Part shown: positions 61,653 to 64,000 of the stretch, one piece after another
How the letters are laid out: each line of letters opens with the position of its first letter
How positions within the stretch are numbered: position 1 is the first letter of the stretch
Source: Rhynchopus sp. YZ270_cl-10
Taxonomy: Eukaryota > Euglenozoa > Diplonemea > Diplonemida > Diplonemidae
Assembly: GCA_964035575.1 (NCBI GenBank)
Contig: OZ037873.1
Location: 124,001 to 188,000, forward strand
Direction of reading: 5' to 3'
Length of the DNA stretch: 64,000 nt
The notes under the pieces: model-generated
Told to the model about the DNA's origin: nothing
The model's input: only the letters and a program-made list of their open reading frames with translations
Database searches by the model: none
Program-made: the position numbers and the translations under genes

Positions 61653-63637
61653 TCACTTGAATGTGGTGCTCTTGTTGAGCAGACCGCTCTCCTCGTCTGC
61701 GATCTTCTGCTGGGTGTCCCCACTGGTGTCTCTGGCATCCGCAATCTGTTTTATGTTTTGCATTGTTTTTTTTCTTAATGGTGTGGCCAATTTAGACCCT
61801 TTTGAGCCATTACGCCATGTGTTTTTTGGGTGTTTTTAAAACTTTTTTGAGGGGGTAAATAAAGTCAGGTTTCCCGCTCGGGAGTATATCGATGGAGAAG
61901 CAGTGCGATCGCTGCGACATTTGGGTGAACGCAAAGTCTCTGACGCGACACAGAAGGACTCGAGCATGCATTGTTCAGACTTTGGGTTTCAGGACGACTG
62001 TTGAGGCCTTCATGTTGTAACTGTTGTTATGCTGTGTACTTTATTAGTGCTGATGGGCGTCACTGGATATTACACCATGTCGACTTGATGCAGATTGACG
62101 ATGGAGCACGTGACCAACGTTTCGACATGAAGGCATCGGTTGCGGCGTTCATGTATTCTGTTCGTAGGCATGATGAGCTGACACAGAGAGAAACAAGGTG
62201 TGGCGTACCCCAGTTTTAGCAATGAGAAGGTGAAGGCGTGCATCGGCAAGGTGGACTTTTTTCCTGACGGGGTACTGTCCGACTTCTGGGTTACGACGTA
62301 CAAGAGTGTACGTAACGCGAGTCGCGGCCAGTCCCTGGGATTCCCGTCGTAAAAATCTGGCTTTCTTTGGGGAAAAGTCCGCCCGTGAATGACTGACATC
62401 TATTTTTTCCACAAAAAAAAAAAAAAAAAACTTCAAAGTGCTCCAAAGGACATACCTCGTCTTCTGCGTTCCCATCTGCGTACAGAATGTAGTGCTGGAT
62501 CATGAAGATTGTATCGAAGAACATCGAGCAGAGGCCGAGGCCGAATTTCACAGGGTCACCGCTGACCTGACTCCAGTCGCCTGTGTTGATGCAGTCGATG
62601 AACATCTGCGTCACAGAGAGCGAACCTCCTGTGAAGTCGAGCAGAACGTTCCAAATGTTCCACCCGGTGGTACGCTTCCGCATCCAGTTCAGGTACACCT
62701 GCGGGGTGTACTTCACAATGGAGATTCCAAGCTTCACCCAAGACAGCCCAAGGAGGAAGTCAAGCCATGTCCATGGTGTGCTGTGCTCCGACCAGCGACC
62801 GCCCTCCTTAATGAGATACCCACCGTAGGCGCTGAAGACAACGAGGAACAGAAGCACAGCGATGATCGGGAGAGGGTGGAAGCGCTGCGAGCCCTTTTCA
62901 TACATGAAGATCTGGACGAAGGTGACGGCGGTCAGAAGCTCTGCGTGCAGCGCAAACACTACGTCATTCATGTGGACCGGGTGGTCCGTCGAGTCGTGCT
63001 TCATCTCGTAATCATCCTTCAACTCACCAGAGAAATAGTACGCCACGTTGAACGCAGAGTAGCAGGCAAACCCGACCAGGTTCAGCAGCTGGTAGTCAAA
63101 ACTCATTCCCACGACACTCTTCCGCACCCAGTTCAGGTACACCTGCGGGTAGAAAGAGATTGACCACGCAGCAAAGTAGGTCCACCCAATAACCTCGGAG
63201 ATCCGCTTCGCAGGCTGCGTGTCGCTCGAGTCCGACGGCAGAGAGAAGCCAAAGATCAGCCCCCAAGAAATGATAATAAAAATCCCCAGCGCAATCGCAT
63301 GCGGCTTCTTCATACGGATATTGCCGATCTCGACGTACTGTAATGGGAAGGAATGTGGTGTTATGATCGACATTTTTTTATACTTTTTGTGAAAACTTGG
63401 TTGGATTAGTGTAGATGATGAGCACGTTCATTAATATATTGCGGCGTTGCCAAGCGCACATCACATCAGAAACAATTTCTCAAATTTTGAAAAAGAAAAA
63501 AAACAGCACAAAGGACGTGTCGTGGAAGGGGGGGAATGACGTACCTGCGACGGCGCTGCACGAAGGACGCCATCTCGAAGGTCATCCTCGGGTTCAAGGC
63601 CACGTGGCACTGTGTCCACGTCGACGTCGGTGTAACG
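61653..63637 (-). CDS. CTNS: Cystinosin-like PQ-loop transporter (5' end unresolved)
   Basis: By family, a proton-driven exporter of cystine from lysosomes. Three exons are supported: 63545-63637, 62456-63337 and 61653-61745, all joined in phase 0. Introns run GTACGT to TTACAG and GTATGT to AAACAG. Seven or more membrane helices carry the two PQ loops AAWSISFYPQVYLNW and SIVKYTPQVYLNWMRK, the family stretch WNVLLDFTGGSLSVTQMF (read NIWNVLLDFTGG), and GDPVKFGLGLCSMFFDTIFMIQHY. The last exon adds a 30-residue acidic tail (IADARDTSGDTQQKIADEE) without a GYDQL lysosomal signal; LL in EESGLLNKS could serve as a dileucine signal. The first exon (RYTDVDVDTVPRGLEPEDD) opens after CACTACAG, so more exons lie upstream or outside the window. 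If not, the Met of MKKPHAIALG (63316) is the fallback start. Confidence 0.92.
61890..62347 (+). pseudogene. Coding-like stretch on the opposite strand inside the last cystinosin intron
   Basis: Unlike other introns, this one is GC-rich and reads sensibly on the plus strand, but in more than one frame. It starts with a zinc-finger-like piece, MEKQCDRCDIWVNAKSLTRH then RRTRAC. It continues with DDGARDQRFDMKASVAAF and later NEKVKACIGKVDFFPDG and WVTTYKSVRN. It looks like a broken gene or the remnant of an element of unknown family. Confidence 0.45.
63390..63416 (-). repeat. Family F fragment
   Basis: GAAAACTTGGTTGGATTAG and GTGTAG. Only one side of the unit, in the intron before the 62456 exon. 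Confidence 0.45.
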
Positions 63638-64000
63638 CTGTAGTGGGTTTGTGTGGTTGTGCTGAAGTCAAATATGCGCAATCCCTAAGTTGCTGTGCCT
63701 TTTTTGTGACAATCACCTAAAGACACCCACCCTTGGCACCAGGTCTGTTCTCTATGGCTGAAACACAAAATAAAAGTTGAAAGCACAAACGCCTCACCGT
63801 TCATCGGCGGACGCAGGCACTGAAAAAATAGTAACTCTGATAGGTAAGTAAAAGGAAAAAAGGTTTTTTCGTTGATTGCCCTGTTTGAGGGGTGATTGGC
63901 GACCGTATCTGAGGAACTATTTCTCCTTTAAGCTACGCTTTGTAGGAATAAAAAAATTTTGCCTAGTTTAGGAAGCCTGCTGGTTTATATAAAAAAAGGC
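63638..64000. other. Right edge: probable intron or leader of the cystinosin gene
   Basis: Contains a family C hairpin (63776) directly before TTTTATTTTGTGTTTCAG (minus strand), an acceptor-like tract, and a family G repeat (63837-63874). A 27-base exon-like piece at about 63732-63758 does not keep the frame, so the upstream structure stays open. Confidence 0.4.
63776..63822 (+). repeat. Micro-hairpin, family C (long-loop form)
   Basis: GTTGAAAGCACAAACGCC, TCACCGTTCATCGGCGG, ACGCAGGCACTG, then an A run. The best long-loop copy. Confidence 0.65.

Noticed and set aside
63545-63681. Frame MRIFDFSTTTQTHYSV as the cystinosin N-terminus
   Set aside because: It leaves two bases at the donor and does not match the phase of the next exon. 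The frame starting after CACTACAG does.
63732-63758. 27-base exon after TTTGTGTTTCAG for the cystinosin gene
   Set aside because: The only frame that joins the next exon contains a stop, so it was not added to the model.

Overview
This window is nuclear DNA of a unicellular eukaryote. GC-rich, mostly intron-poor genes are separated by long AT-rich, repeat-packed spacers full of homopolymer runs. All 15 genes I can support lie on the minus strand, none on the plus strand, over 64 kb. That layout, the candidate trans-splice acceptors before several start codons, a mitochondrial presequence and a few cis-spliced GT-AG introns fit a euglenozoan flagellate with polycistronic transcription, most like a diplonemid. 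The taxon is an inference. No rRNA, tRNA, spliced-leader gene or other decisive marker was seen.

Layout, read in gene direction (right to left): a cystinosin-like lysosomal transporter (61653-63637, 5' end unresolved); a secreted Cys-rich repeat protein (55758-56555); a three-exon type I membrane protein of unknown role (51937-54887); a 9 kb repeat desert; MsrB (42694-43185); an unknown Trp-rich-domain protein (40862-41539); a B-box plus leucine-rich-repeat protein (38927-40675); a small acidic protein (37958-38578); phospholipase D (34308-37421); a four-exon DDT-WHIM chromatin protein reconstructed here (28019-33862); a mitochondrial membrane protein (23612-24478); a ubiquitin-like plus WD40 protein (18932-19999); a three-exon PIN-domain protein (15183-18550); two tandem arylsulfatases; and a transmembrane adenylyl cyclase (247-2400). 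They do not form one pathway. Three (sulfatases and cystinosin) point to the secretory or lysosomal system, and cyclase and PLD to membrane signalling.

The spacers hold at least eight non-autonomous DNA elements with terminal inverted repeats and target duplications. Two are TTAA-flanked and related to each other (piggyBac-like), one has CAGGG ends and an 8-bp duplication (hAT-like), one is a TA-flanked 604-bp palindrome inside a host intron, and the others are long-TIR or foldback elements. One of those carries 84 perfect copies of ACAGT.

The most unusual signal is a set of very short dispersed hairpin families (called A to E here, about 35 copies) in spacers and introns. Their stems differ, but the loop often reads CCTCTCGT on the plus strand (ACGAGAGG in the transcribed orientation). 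Every copy I recognised lies in the same orientation, opposite to the genes. Two DNA elements have inserted into copies of one of these hairpins.
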